Assembly: GCF_026041215.1 (NCBI RefSeq)
Contig: NZ_JAPEIQ010000021.1
Location: 232,554 to 296,553, forward strand
DNA from: Hoyosella sp. YIM 151337
Lineage (GTDB): Bacteria > Actinomycetota > Actinomycetes > Mycobacteriales > Mycobacteriaceae
Reading direction: 5' to 3'
DNA length: 64,000 nt
A program made the translations under genes and the position numbers. Each line of letters opens with the position of its first letter. Positions within the stretch are counted from its first letter, which is position 1. The notes under the pieces are model-generated. The model did not search any database. It saw only the letters and a list, made by a program, of their open reading frames with translations, and had not been told where the DNA came from. Shown here piece by piece: positions 34,752-44,401 of the stretch.

Positions 34752-36494
34752 ATGACGACCACCCCGGAGAAACCGCAGCGTTTGGACCGGCTGGAACGCT
34801 GGACTGAGGCGCCCATTGTGGACGACGCTGGCGTTTCGGAACCTCCCGCGGACGAGCCGGACTTCCTGCAGGAACCGCCCCCGCGCCCGCCGTTCGGCAG
34901 GCTGATACCGGCACCGCGCGTCTTCTATCCGTCGGCCGGCCTACTGATATTTTTCGTCGCAATCACCGCGTTCTTCCCCGAGCAGGTGGGCGATCTGATC
35001 GGGCGCGCGAACACCAATGTGGTCCAGGAACTTGCCTGGTGGTACATCGCCGTGGTTGCGGGGTTTATCTTCTTCTGCATCTGGATCGCCGCCTCGCATA
35101 TGGGCAGCATTGTTCTCGGTAAGGACGGCGATGCGCCGGAGTTCTCCCGGGTCTCCTGGTTCGCGATGCTCTTCGCCGCTGGTATGGGAATTGGCCTCGT
35201 GTTCTGGGGCGTTGCCGAGCCACTGAGCCACTTCGCCGCTACCCCACCCGGCATGCCCAGTGCAGATGCCGCCGATCGCGCCCGGTCCGCAATGAACACC
35301 ACCTTCCTCCATTGGGGTCTGCACGCCTGGGCTATTTACGCCGTGGTTGGCCTTGCTGTTGCCTACTCGGTGCACCGTTGCGGCAACCCGATATCGCTGC
35401 GCTGGACGCTGCGGCCACTCCTTGGCGATCGAGTTAAGGGCTTCTGGGGTGATGTCATCGACGTCATCGCTGTTCTCGGCACGCTGTTCGGTATCGCCAC
35501 GTCGCTCGGACTCGGCGTCAGCCAGATCGGCGCCGGACTCGGCTATCTCCGAGTGATCGACCAGCCCACCACCTGGCTGCTGGCTGTGCTCATCATCTGC
35601 ATCACCGCCATCGCTGTCGTCTCCGTCGTGACCGGCATCGACAAGGGGATGAAGTGGCTGTCAAACATCAACATGGGGCTGGCAGCCGTCCTCCTCTCCA
35701 TCATCCTGGTGCTCGGGCCAACAGTCTTCATCCTGAGCGACCTGACCACCCAGATCGGCTCCTACGTCCAGAACTTCTTCCAGCTTTCGTTCAACGGGAT
35801 GCCGTTTGAGCAAGACGGCAAGGAGTGGCTGGGCTGGTGGACAACGTTCTATTGGGGATGGTGGATGAGCTGGGCACCCTTCGTTGGCGTCTTCATCGCC
35901 CGGATCTCCAAGGGCCGCACGGTCCGGGAGTTCATCGTGGGCGTCCTTCTCGTGCCTACCCTGCTGACGTTCACCTGGTTCTCTGTGCTCGGTGGCACGG
36001 CCCTTTATCAGGAGACCTTCGGCAACGGAGGCCTGATCACCGCAGACGGCTCAGTTGACCCGTCGACCGCACTCTTCGAGCTACTCAGCATCGCCGCTCC
36101 TTCGATCGCCGTGCTGCTGAGTGTTGTGGCCATTGCTCTCGTCGTGATCTTCTTCGTCACCAGCGCAGATTCTGGTTCGCTGGTGGTCGCGATGCTCGCC
36201 TCTGGAGGTGATCCCAATCCTCCGGCCTGGGTGCGCGCCTTCTGGGCGTCACTCATGGGCGCCATCGCTGCCGCACTCCTGATCGCCGGCTCTGCCGTCG
36301 CTGGCGACGGCAATCCACTCGCCGCACTTCAGACGATGGCTATTCTCCTCGCGCTCCCCTTCAGCATCGTGATGGTGCTGATGTGCGCCGCCACCGCCAA
36401 GACACTGCTGTCCGAGGACCGCTACCGGCTGCGCAAGCAACGCGCATGGCTCGCCGAACAGGTCGCGCAGGAAATCGACAACAGCCGGGGCTGA
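34752..36494 (+). CDS. BCCT family betaine/choline-type transporter
   Basis: A 580-residue secondary transporter with about 12 transmembrane helices after a 70-residue cytoplasmic leader. The BCCT signatures GMGIGLVFWGVAEPLSHF and FYWGWWMSWAPFVGVFIARISKGRTVREF are clear; the tryptophan-rich stretch forms the aromatic box for trimethylammonium substrates. The family imports glycine betaine, choline or carnitine with sodium or protons. The ATG at 34752 follows GAAGGGATT. The betaine-catabolic genes nearby make glycine betaine the likely cargo and suggest that import here serves nutrition rather than osmotic protection. A short basic C-terminal tail follows the last helix. Confidence 0.93.
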   Translation: MTTTPEKPQRLDRLERWTEAPIVDDAGVSEPPADEPDFLQEPPPRPPFGRLIPAPRVFYPSAGLLIFFVAITAFFPEQVGDLIGRANTNVVQELAWWYIAVVAGFIFFCIWIAASHMGSIVLGKDGDAPEFSRVSWFAMLFAAGMGIGLVFWGVAEPLSHFAATPPGMPSADAADRARSAMNTTFLHWGLHAWAIYAVVGLAVAYSVHRCGNPISLRWTLRPLLGDRVKGFWGDVIDVIAVLGTLFGIATSLGLGVSQIGAGLGYLRVIDQPTTWLLAVLIICITAIAVVSVVTGIDKGMKWLSNINMGLAAVLLSIILVLGPTVFILSDLTTQIGSYVQNFFQLSFNGMPFEQDGKEWLGWWTTFYWGWWMSWAPFVGVFIARISKGRTVREFIVGVLLVPTLLTFTWFSVLGGTALYQETFGNGGLITADGSVDPSTALFELLSIAAPSIAVLLSVVAIALVVIFFVTSADSGSLVVAMLASGGDPNPPAWVRAFWASLMGAIAAALLIAGSAVAGDGNPLAALQTMAILLALPFSIVMVLMCAATAKTLLSEDRYRLRKQRAWLAEQVAQEIDNSRG

Positions 36495-36524
36495 CGCCCC
36501 CTTCACCTCAGTTGGAGATCTGCC

Positions 36525-37943
36525 GTGTCCGTCTACGAAAAGGATCCGGGGGAATACCTGCATACCGTCGGGTTACGGGAGCGCCGAACCCTCGCAGACA
36601 TCCTTCGAACCGAAACTGTCGGTGGCTTCGCACTGCTTTTCGCAGCCACTGTTGCGTTACTGCTGGCGAATAGTCCCCTCACCGACGTTTACGCCGCGAT
36701 CAGGGACTTCCACTTCGGCCCTGAGTTCTTGCACCTCCACCTATCGGCCGCGGACTGGGCGAAGGATGGTCTGCTGACTATCTTCTTCTTCGTAGCGGGC
36801 GTCGAGCTGAAGCGTGAGTTCGTCGATGGCGAACTGCGCGACCCGAAGGCGGCGGCACTGCCGATCGCCGCCGCGGTGGGCGGAATGGTCGTGCCCGCCC
36901 TCATTTACGTGGGCTTCAATGCGGGCGGGCGCGGCGACCTCGGCGGCTGGGCAATCCCGATGGCTACCGATATCGCGTTCGCACTCGGAGTGCTCGCGGT
37001 GCTTGGCACCGCTCTGCCCACTGCACTGCGGGCGTTCCTGCTCACATTGGCGGTGGTCGACGACCTGCTCGCGATCATCATCATCGCGATCTTCTACACG
37101 TCGTCGCTCAACTTGTGGGCACTTGCTGGGGCGATCGCGGGGCTCGCGCTATTCCGCTACCTGCTGCGCCGCGGCATCACCGGCTGGTACATCTACGTAC
37201 CGCTTGCGGCGATCATCTGGGCGCTGGCGCATACCAGCGGAATACACGCAACTATCGCCGGAGTAGCGATGGGTCTTCTGCTGCGCTGCAAGAGACTGCC
37301 GGGCGAGAGGCATTCCCAGGGCGAGCACGTCGAGCACCTCGTACGCCCGATATCGGCCGGATTGGCAGCACCATTGTTTGCGTTCTTTGCGGCCGGTGTG
37401 GCGGTCTCTGGTGAAGCGCTCCGCGACATCTCCACACGGCCGGAGACACTCGGCGTGGTGCTGGGCCTGTTCGCGGGCAAGGCGATCGGCGTCTTTCTGG
37501 GCGCCTGGCTCACCGTCAAACTGACGAAGGCAGAGCTGAGTCCGGAACTGAAGTGGCCCGACGTGTTCGCGGTCGCAGCACTTGCGGGCATTGGCTTCAC
37601 CGTGTCGCTGCTCATCGGCGAGCTTTCGTTTGCCGGTAACGAACTCGCGGAGCCAGTAAAGGCGTCCGTGCTGGTAGGTACCGCCATAGCGATGCTGTTC
37701 TCCGCGATGCTGCTTCGAATGCGTTCTCGACACTACCGGCAGGTCTACACCGGAGAAACGGCCGACCTCGACCAGGACGGCATTCCCGATATCTTCGAGA
37801 AGAACGACCCCGCCTACCACCTGCACATGGCCGAGATTTACGAGCGCAAGGCGGTCGAACACCGCACTCGTGCCACGCAAATCCTCAGCACCACGAGGGT
37901 GCGCGACTCGGCTGAGCCGCCGCCCGCGGGACCCGGCCAATAG
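36525..37943 (+). CDS. nhaA: Na+/H+ antiporter NhaA with a C-terminal acidic extension
   Basis: A 472-residue NhaA antiporter with 12 predicted helices. The ion-binding aspartate pair is in LAVVDDLLAIIII, and the FFFVAGVELKREF and ATDIAFALGVLAVLG motifs are conserved. Start codon GTG at 36525. After the last helix, about 65 extra residues contain DLDQDGIPDIF, a calcium-binding-like D-x-D-x-D-G motif, and then a helical charged tail. NhaA proteins usually end near the last helix. It follows the BCCT gene by 30 bases in the same direction; sodium export could support a sodium-coupled transporter (inference). Confidence 0.93.
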   Translation: MSVYEKDPGEYLHTVGLRERRTLADILRTETVGGFALLFAATVALLLANSPLTDVYAAIRDFHFGPEFLHLHLSAADWAKDGLLTIFFFVAGVELKREFVDGELRDPKAAALPIAAAVGGMVVPALIYVGFNAGGRGDLGGWAIPMATDIAFALGVLAVLGTALPTALRAFLLTLAVVDDLLAIIIIAIFYTSSLNLWALAGAIAGLALFRYLLRRGITGWYIYVPLAAIIWALAHTSGIHATIAGVAMGLLLRCKRLPGERHSQGEHVEHLVRPISAGLAAPLFAFFAAGVAVSGEALRDISTRPETLGVVLGLFAGKAIGVFLGAWLTVKLTKAELSPELKWPDVFAVAALAGIGFTVSLLIGELSFAGNELAEPVKASVLVGTAIAMLFSAMLLRMRSRHYRQVYTGETADLDQDGIPDIFEKNDPAYHLHMAEIYERKAVEHRTRATQILSTTRVRDSAEPPPAGPGQ

Positions 37944-38027
37944 CCGAAGCCGCCCGGGACTATTGCCGAGACACGATGTCTCACCTATGTTGGTGAGACA
38001 ACACGGATCGCACCAACGGAGACTGCG

Positions 38028-40022
38028 ATGACCAACTATCTCGTCACGGGCGGCACCGGCTTCATCGGGCGCAGGCTAATCGCGCGGCTGCTCGACCGGC
38101 CGAATGCCCACGTCCACGTCCTCGTCCGCGGCCATTCCGTCGATCGCCTCACCGAGCTGCGCGCGCATTGGCCGCAGTCCGGCCACATCACCCCCGTACT
38201 GGGCGATCTCACGAACCCGGGGCTCGGGGTCGAGCATCCCGAGAAACTGCCCCGGTTCGACCACGTCTTTCACCTCGGCGCTGTGTACGACATGACCGCA
38301 CCGGAGGAGAGGAACCGCGCAGCGAACGTCGATGGGACGCGGCACGCACTCGCTTTTGCCAAACTCAACAACACTCGGTGCTTCCACCACGTCTCGTCGA
38401 TCGCGGTTGCGGGTGACCACCAGGGCACCTTCCGGGAAAGCGATTTCGAGGTCGGCCAATCGTTTCCCTCGTCCTACCATGCGACGAAGTTCGAATCCGA
38501 GCGACTTGTTCGCGGGCAAACTTCGGTACCCTACCGCGTGTACCGGCCAGCTGTCGTCGTGGGTGACTCGCGTACCGGCGAGATGGACAAGATTGACGGC
38601 CCGTATTACCTCTTCCCCATCTTCGCGCGGCTCGCCCGGCTGCCCGCCATCCTCCCCATCGCAGCACCACGGGTCGGTGTCACCAGCGTTGTCCCCGTCG
38701 ACTATGTCGCGTCCGCAATCGATCACCTCGCCCACCTTGACGATGCCGCCGGAACCACATATCACCTAGGTGCGAGGCATCCGCAATCAACCACCGAGGT
38801 CTTCAACGCGTTCGCGAAAGCCGCTGGAGCACCACGCATTCGGCTGGGTGCGCCGGGGCCGGTGAACAACGCCGCTGCCCGTGTGCTGCGCAACACCAGC
38901 AAGCGTCTCGCACGTTCGGGCCGGCATTCCCGCAGCAGCGAACTCCTTACAACGGTCTTGACGGAAATCGGAGTGCCGCCAGAAGTCGTTCCCCATCTGT
39001 TTTCGAACGTCCGGTTCGACACCAAAGCCACGCGCGAACGGCTCAGGGGCAGGGGAGTTGTCGCACCAGATCTGTACACCTATGCACCGGCGCTCTACGC
39101 GTACTGGGCAGCGAATCTCGACCCTGACCGCGCCCGCGCCCGCCACCGCGACCGGCTTGCGGGACGAACGATCTTGATCACGGGCGCTTCTTCCGGCATC
39201 GGGCGGGCGACCGCGCTCCGTGCCGCACGCCGAGGTGCCACTGTCGTCCTGGTCGCGCGCCGGGCCGACGAACTGGAGGCACTGCGCCACACCATCGAGG
39301 CTGAGGGCGGCGCGGCCGCCGCATACCCCTGTGATCTTACTGACGGTGACGCGATCGAAGACCTCGCCAAACAGGTACTGCACGAGCACGGCGCTATCGA
39401 CATGCTGGTGAACAACGCGGGCCGTTCGATCCGCCGTTCCGTCCAGTTGTCGACCGATCGTTTTCACGACTACGAGCGCACGATGGCGCTGAACTACTTT
39501 GCGGCCGTCCGGCTCACGCTGGCGCTGCTGCCCGCCATGATCGAACGGCGATTCGGGCGCATCGTCAACGTGACAACGCAAGGGCTAGAGGGACATCCAC
39601 CGCGGTACTCGGCCTATCTCGCGTCGAAAGCCGCGCTGGAAGAATTCGGGCGGATCGCGGGCAGAGATCTTCTCGCGGACGGCATCAGCTTCACTTCGGT
39701 GCGGATGCCGCTGGTGGCCACCGACATGATCGCGCCCAGCGAAGCGGCGAACCGGCAGATCCCCCGGCTCGCTCCTGAACAGGCCGCAAGCCTCATTGTG
39801 CGCGCGCTGGAAAAGGGCGGCGATACCATTAGCGTCCCCGCCGGGCAGCTACTGCAGTTCGCCCAGTCGATCGCACCACGCACCAGCCTCGCAGTCAGCC
39901 ACCTGGCGTCCTTTCAGGCGACACCGGAAACCGCACCCGAGGCCAGCGATAGGCTTCCGCAGCACGACCCGCTGCGGTCTGTCACAGGCGCAATGACCCG
40001 GCTTGTGTGGCGAGCGCTCTAG
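38028..40022 (+). CDS. AcrA1-like two-domain fatty acyl-CoA reductase / SDR
   Basis: A 664-residue fusion. The N-terminal half is an extended SDR/thioester-reductase-like domain (VTGGTGFIGRRLIARLL; active-site YHATKFESE near residue 150). The C-terminal half (from about residue 380) is a classical SDR with ITGASSGIGRATA, NNAG and the YSAYLASK active site. The arrangement matches mycobacterial AcrA1 (Rv3391) and related fatty acyl-CoA reductases that make fatty alcohols or aldehydes. The next gene starts 48 bases downstream and encodes an esterase, which fits wax-ester or lipid metabolism. A short region with a possible promoter lies upstream. Confidence 0.85.
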   Translation: MTNYLVTGGTGFIGRRLIARLLDRPNAHVHVLVRGHSVDRLTELRAHWPQSGHITPVLGDLTNPGLGVEHPEKLPRFDHVFHLGAVYDMTAPEERNRAANVDGTRHALAFAKLNNTRCFHHVSSIAVAGDHQGTFRESDFEVGQSFPSSYHATKFESERLVRGQTSVPYRVYRPAVVVGDSRTGEMDKIDGPYYLFPIFARLARLPAILPIAAPRVGVTSVVPVDYVASAIDHLAHLDDAAGTTYHLGARHPQSTTEVFNAFAKAAGAPRIRLGAPGPVNNAAARVLRNTSKRLARSGRHSRSSELLTTVLTEIGVPPEVVPHLFSNVRFDTKATRERLRGRGVVAPDLYTYAPALYAYWAANLDPDRARARHRDRLAGRTILITGASSGIGRATALRAARRGATVVLVARRADELEALRHTIEAEGGAAAAYPCDLTDGDAIEDLAKQVLHEHGAIDMLVNNAGRSIRRSVQLSTDRFHDYERTMALNYFAAVRLTLALLPAMIERRFGRIVNVTTQGLEGHPPRYSAYLASKAALEEFGRIAGRDLLADGISFTSVRMPLVATDMIAPSEAANRQIPRLAPEQAASLIVRALEKGGDTISVPAGQLLQFAQSIAPRTSLAVSHLASFQATPETAPEASDRLPQHDPLRSVTGAMTRLVWRAL

Positions 40023-40070
40023 CGCCCGCCCACCTGGCCAGCATTCGAGAGCCGGAGGTTCGACGTTACC

Positions 40071-41294
40071 GTGGCATCAGTTCTGCTCCTCACCCTAGGC
40101 GCACTGTCCCTTGTGCTGGCGGTCAATTCGTACTGGCCGCGCACCACCGGCCGGGGAATCGCGGTGAGCTGGCCGCTCGCGTGGCTCGTCACCGAACTCG
40201 CGCTTCACTTTGCGAGCGTGTTCGTGATAGCCGGTGCGCTACTCGTGTGGAACGGCGCACTAGGCTCTCCCACTGGTTTGGCGGGCGCGCTCCTGCTTGT
40301 CGCCGGGACGGCGCTGATTCTCATCCCGGGCATTCGCGCAATCATCATGCCCGTCACAGTGGTTCCACCCCTGCCAGGGCGATTCGTCGAAGAGCGCCAC
40401 CGTTATCCACGGTCCCATGTGCTTCTGCCATTCCTTGCCTGGTGGCGACGTGACCTCGTCCGGCACCACGGCATCACCTATCACCGCGCCGGAAAGCTGC
40501 GGCTGAAGCTCGACGTCACCATGCCAAAGAAGGAATACGCTGCGCCACGGCCCGCGATCATCAACGTCCACGGCGGCGGCTGGACCACAGGGTCACGCAA
40601 AGAGCAAGGGATGCCGCTGCTCGGGCACCTCGCTGCGAACGGGTGGGTCGGCGTCAACATCGACTACCGCCTCAGCCCGCGAGCCACCTGGCCCGACCAC
40701 ATCGTCGATGTGAAACGCGCGATCGCCTATATCCGGGACCACGCAGCCGACTTTGGCATCGACCCAGAATTCATCGCCATCACTGGCGGTTCCGCTGGCG
40801 GGCACCTCAGCGCCCTCGCCGCCCTCACTGCGAACGATCCCGCTCTGCAGCCAGGATTCGAAGACGCCGATACGTCCATCGCGGCCTGCGTTCCCTTCTA
40901 CGGCGTCTACGACTTCATCGACGACGAACGCGTGCTGTCCCGCGGCGTCCGCTGGCTCGTGCAGCGGATCGTTTTCAAGAAGCGGCGGTCAGCGGATCCA
41001 GAGCCATTCCGGGCAGCGTCGCCAGTCCACCGGATCACAACCGGTGCCCCACCGTTTTTCGTTGTGCACGGCGTGAACGACTCCCTCATCACCGTGGACG
41101 AAGCCCGCCGGTTCGTCCGTAAACTCAGCACTACCTCCACACAGCCGGTGTACTACGCGGAACTGCCCGGCGGACAGCATGCTTTCGACATGATTCCGTC
41201 GGTGCGCACGATCCGGATCCTCGACTCAGTGCATCTGTTCCTCGACAACCTGTGGCGCATTCACGTGGAGAACAGGGACCACCGCGCGGCATAG
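40071..41294 (+). CDS. Membrane-anchored alpha/beta hydrolase (esterase/lipase)
   Basis: A 407-residue protein with three hydrophobic helices in the first 110 residues, then an alpha/beta hydrolase domain. The oxyanion motif is NVHGGGWTTG and the nucleophile motif is GGSAGGHLS. The histidine is expected in GGQHAFD near residue 375, and the acid in the VNDSLIT segment. The start is a GTG at 40071. Such membrane esterases occur near acyl-reductase genes in mycolate actinomycetes and probably act on lipid esters. Confidence 0.85.
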   Translation: MASVLLLTLGALSLVLAVNSYWPRTTGRGIAVSWPLAWLVTELALHFASVFVIAGALLVWNGALGSPTGLAGALLLVAGTALILIPGIRAIIMPVTVVPPLPGRFVEERHRYPRSHVLLPFLAWWRRDLVRHHGITYHRAGKLRLKLDVTMPKKEYAAPRPAIINVHGGGWTTGSRKEQGMPLLGHLAANGWVGVNIDYRLSPRATWPDHIVDVKRAIAYIRDHAADFGIDPEFIAITGGSAGGHLSALAALTANDPALQPGFEDADTSIAACVPFYGVYDFIDDERVLSRGVRWLVQRIVFKKRRSADPEPFRAASPVHRITTGAPPFFVVHGVNDSLITVDEARRFVRKLSTTSTQPVYYAELPGGQHAFDMIPSVRTIRILDSVHLFLDNLWRIHVENRDHRAA

Positions 41295-41359
41295 TTTGCC
41301 TGGCCCACGTCTCCGTGGTGTGATCACGTGGTTCACGCGAGGGAGGAAAAGGAGGGCGC

Positions 41360-41542
41360 GTGCCGTATTTGGTGCTGATCGTGACCGCTGTGTGGATCAT
41401 TTGCCTGATAGACGTGATCACCACCGACGACTATCGGGTACGCAACATGCCGAAACCGGCCTGGATTCTCCTCGTGGCGATCCTGCCACTCGCAGGCGGT
41501 GTCGCCTGGCTGCTTGCGGGACGACCGACACGCGACCGGTGA
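41360..41542 (+). CDS. Small membrane protein, PLDc_N-like
   Basis: A 60-residue protein with two hydrophobic helices separated by a short polar loop (DVITTDDYRVRNMPKPAW). The D-x-x-R-N-M-P-K-P-x-W pattern and the second helix resemble the N-terminal domain found in phospholipase-D-type and small actinobacterial membrane proteins. GAGGGAGG-like sequence precedes the ATG. The next gene starts 26 bases downstream. Function is unknown. Confidence 0.75.
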   Translation: MPYLVLIVTAVWIICLIDVITTDDYRVRNMPKPAWILLVAILPLAGGVAWLLAGRPTRDR

Positions 41543-41568
41543 AAGCCGCCCTGCACTACGATGAGCCT

Positions 41569-42468
41569 ATGACGCTGGACCTGCGCCGTGTCGCGGCATT
41601 TGTTGCAATTGCCAAGGAGCTCAACGTAACTCGGGCCGCTGAGCGTCTGCACGTTACTCAGCAGGCGCTCAGCGCATCACTCAATGAACTCGAACGTCAC
41701 CTCGGCGTCCGCCTCATCGATCGCACGCCGAGGCAGCTTCGGCTGACACCTGCTGGCGCGGTGCTCCTTGCGGAGGCGGTGCCACTCCTGGCGTCGGCCG
41801 CGGCCGTCGAGCGCAAAGTCGCGACGGCTGGCAGCGATGCGAGCGGCAGACTCGTCCTCGCCCATTCCCCGGCGATCGCCGCCGAAGAGATTTACCGGCT
41901 GCTCGCGGATTTCCGCACAGCCCAACCAGACGCGACGGTTGTCCTGGAGAAGTTCTATCCGCGCGAACTCAGCAGCATCCTCACGAGCGGCCGCGCCAAC
42001 ATCGCACTTGTGCGGGTAGCTCCCCGCCTGGGTGGCGATACCGCTGCGTTCGCTACGACGCCTGTCAGTTTTGATCGCCTTCGTGTGGCTGTGAACGCCG
42101 AACATCCTCTTGCATCAAAGAGTTACATAGCCCTGCCCGATCTGGCCCAGTACGAGATCGTCGTGTGGGCAAGCCCTGGCACCTCCGGATACACGTCGTT
42201 TCTGACGTCGCTGTGCCGGTCATCCGGGTTCGAACCGAACGTCGCTGTGTCGCCGAACCAGGGCCTGCCACCGGTGACGTCCGTAGCGGGCAATAAGCGC
42301 GTCGCTTTCGTCACAGATCCCGCCGGGATGGCCCTCGATGGTGCGGTCCGCGTCATCACTCTCGAGCCACCGGTGTACGCGCCCCTCGAGGCGGTGTGGC
42401 TGCGCGCGGGCCTTTCTCAGTGGGCCCAGCGATTTCTTGACACCGTACGCACCGCCCGCCACGAATAG
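41569..42468 (+). CDS. LysR family transcriptional regulator
   Basis: A 299-residue LysR regulator. The N-terminal helix-turn-helix is FVAIAKELNVTRAAERLHVTQQALSASLNELE, and an inducer-binding domain starts near residue 90. The true start is the ATG at 41569; the frame open from 41296 is spurious. It converges on the SDR gene at 42475 with only six bases between the stops, so an obvious divergent target is missing. Confidence 0.9.
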   Translation: MTLDLRRVAAFVAIAKELNVTRAAERLHVTQQALSASLNELERHLGVRLIDRTPRQLRLTPAGAVLLAEAVPLLASAAAVERKVATAGSDASGRLVLAHSPAIAAEEIYRLLADFRTAQPDATVVLEKFYPRELSSILTSGRANIALVRVAPRLGGDTAAFATTPVSFDRLRVAVNAEHPLASKSYIALPDLAQYEIVVWASPGTSGYTSFLTSLCRSSGFEPNVAVSPNQGLPPVTSVAGNKRVAFVTDPAGMALDGAVRVITLEPPVYAPLEAVWLRAGLSQWAQRFLDTVRTARHE

Positions 42469-42474
42469 CCTGGC

Positions 42475-43227
42475 CTATCGCGTGGTGTAACCACCGTTGG
42501 CGAAAATAGTCTGGCCGGTGATCCACCACCCGTCCGTTGCGAGGAAACGGATTATCGGCACGATGTCTTCGATGTGGGTGAGTTGGTTGCCCATAGCCTG
42601 TGACTTGTGGAAAGCCACACGTTCGGGGGTCTCCTGACCGTAGAAGAACGGTGTGTCCATAGGCCCAGGGGCCACATTCACCACAGAGATGCCCTGCGGT
42701 GCAAACTCTTTTGCGGCTGCTCGGCAGAAGTGCTCGACCGGGGCCTTCCCGCCGGCGTACGTCGAGTAGCCATCGGTGAATGCCGCCAACAGCGACGTCA
42801 AGACTGTGATGATCTTGCCACCCTCGCTGAGCCTCGAACCAGCTTCCTTAATAAAGAAGAACGCCGACTTCGAATTGACATCGAACATCGAGTCGTATTC
42901 GGCCTCAGTCGTTTCCGCGATCGGTTTACGCAGAACGCGGCCGACCGTGTTCACCGCGATGTCCACACCGCCGAAGGTTTCGATCGCCTCGTCGAAAAGC
43001 TTCGTGACATTCGCTGGCCGAGTCAGATCGCCCGCCACGAGCAGTGACTTCGCCCCTGCCGCCTCTACCTGCGCCGCCGTCTCAGCGGCGGCGTCGGCGG
43101 TTTCAGCGTTGTGATGATGGATGACAACGGCTCGCGCACCATCGTTCGCGAAGGTCGTGCTCACCAGTCGCCCCAGGTTTTTCGCGCCACCTGCAACGAG
43201 AACAACTTTTCCTTCCGCTGTAGTCAC
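42475..43227 (-). CDS. Short-chain dehydrogenase/reductase
   Basis: A 250-residue classical SDR. The cofactor motif is slightly altered (VAGGAKNLGRLVS instead of T-G-x3-G-x-G). The active site is TSLLAAF followed by YSTYAGGK, and NTVGRV stands in for the usual NNAG. The C-terminal WITGQTIFANGGYTT ends the domain in the usual way. Start GTG at 43227 with GAGGGG upstream. The substrate is unknown. Confidence 0.87.
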   Translation of the reverse strand: MTTAEGKVVLVAGGAKNLGRLVSTTFANDGARAVVIHHHNAETADAAAETAAQVEAAGAKSLLVAGDLTRPANVTKLFDEAIETFGGVDIAVNTVGRVLRKPIAETTEAEYDSMFDVNSKSAFFFIKEAGSRLSEGGKIITVLTSLLAAFTDGYSTYAGGKAPVEHFCRAAAKEFAPQGISVVNVAPGPMDTPFFYGQETPERVAFHKSQAMGNQLTHIEDIVPIIRFLATDGWWITGQTIFANGGYTTR

Positions 43228-43391
43228 AGCATCCCCTCTCTCCTTGCTTCCAGGATCAGCTCAACCGTACGAGCGGTGCGGTAACCTGCGGAAACAGAAA
43301 GTTTTTGTTGCGGTACAAGCGGCCTCAGCAGTGCCAGACGCTAGATTCTTCTCAGAACAACGACGGCTTGTGGCACTACGGAGGCCCTTAC

Positions 43392-44351
43392 ATGAAATCA
43401 CCGCGTATCGACCCGGTCGGGCTAGCCGGTGGTGTGGTGCTGCCGCTGCTCGCGAGCGGACTGATACTCGCCTTAGCGGCAGTGTGGGAGCCGCGCCTCC
43501 CAGACCCGATCGCGCAGCATTGGGGTGTGGGCGGCGCACCCAACCAGTTCGGTGACTTGTGGCCGAACACGTGGAGGATGGCGGTGCTGGTTGTCGCGGT
43601 CGGTGGCGGCTGTGGCTTCGTCGCGATGCTGTCACGATCGCTGCTTATGCTGCGGCAGATCTTGCTCGTCATCGGACTGACCATGACTGGTGCCCTCGCT
43701 GCACTGTGGATCAGCGCCCTCGCCGCGCAGCTGGACCTCACCGATGCCGCCGATACGCGGCTGGCCGAGTGGCCGCCGGCACTGTTCGGCGTCCTGGGGT
43801 TCGTGACGGGCTTTGTCCTCGCGCGGCGGCTCACAGATGGCCGGTTGCGCACCGCCGCCACCGAACGTCCGCCCGCGAATCTGCCCCGGCGAGCGGTGGT
43901 ACCTCTTTCGGAAACGGTGACCTCCCCGATGTGGCTGCAGATCGTGCTCGTTGTCCCGCTCGCCGCGCTGGCGGTGCTACTGACGGTTGCGAGCCGGACG
44001 GCATGGCCGCTGCTGCTCATCGGGTCTGTGGGGCTCTTGGTGTTCACCATGCTGCGCGCGCGGATCGACGTTGACGGCACCGGACTGCGCGCAACAGTCA
44101 CCGGCATGACCGCGTTCGCCCTCACGATCACTGAGATTGCCAAAGCGGAGGTGACGACGGTGTCGCCCGGCAAACAGTACGGCGGATACGGGCTACGCAT
44201 GCGCGGAAAGGGGCATTACGGCCTCATTCTTCGCCGCGGCCCCGCGGTTGCCGTGACAACCGCCGCGGGCCAGGTATTCACGCTCACGACGCCACGCGCG
44301 GAGGAAATCGCCGGGGTGCTGAACACGGCCGCGGATCAATCACGTCCTTGA
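43392..44351 (+). CDS. DUF1648-type membrane protein
   Basis: A 319-residue membrane protein with about six hydrophobic segments. The N-terminal LPDPIAQHWGVGGAPNQFGD loop matches the DUF1648 pattern seen in SdpI-like and other actinobacterial membrane proteins. The C-terminal 90 residues form a soluble PH-like domain (ARIDVDGTGLRATV onward). The ATG at 43392 follows GGAGGCC. No partner is evident; the IS607 element begins shortly after its stop. Confidence 0.75.
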   Translation: MKSPRIDPVGLAGGVVLPLLASGLILALAAVWEPRLPDPIAQHWGVGGAPNQFGDLWPNTWRMAVLVVAVGGGCGFVAMLSRSLLMLRQILLVIGLTMTGALAALWISALAAQLDLTDAADTRLAEWPPALFGVLGFVTGFVLARRLTDGRLRTAATERPPANLPRRAVVPLSETVTSPMWLQIVLVVPLAALAVLLTVASRTAWPLLLIGSVGLLVFTMLRARIDVDGTGLRATVTGMTAFALTITEIAKAEVTTVSPGKQYGGYGLRMRGKGHYGLILRRGPAVAVTTAAGQVFTLTTPRAEEIAGVLNTAADQSRP

Positions 44352-44401
44352 GCTAAGTCGCGAGCGCGTACCGCAACGCAGGTGACGACGAAAGGGGTTG
44401 C

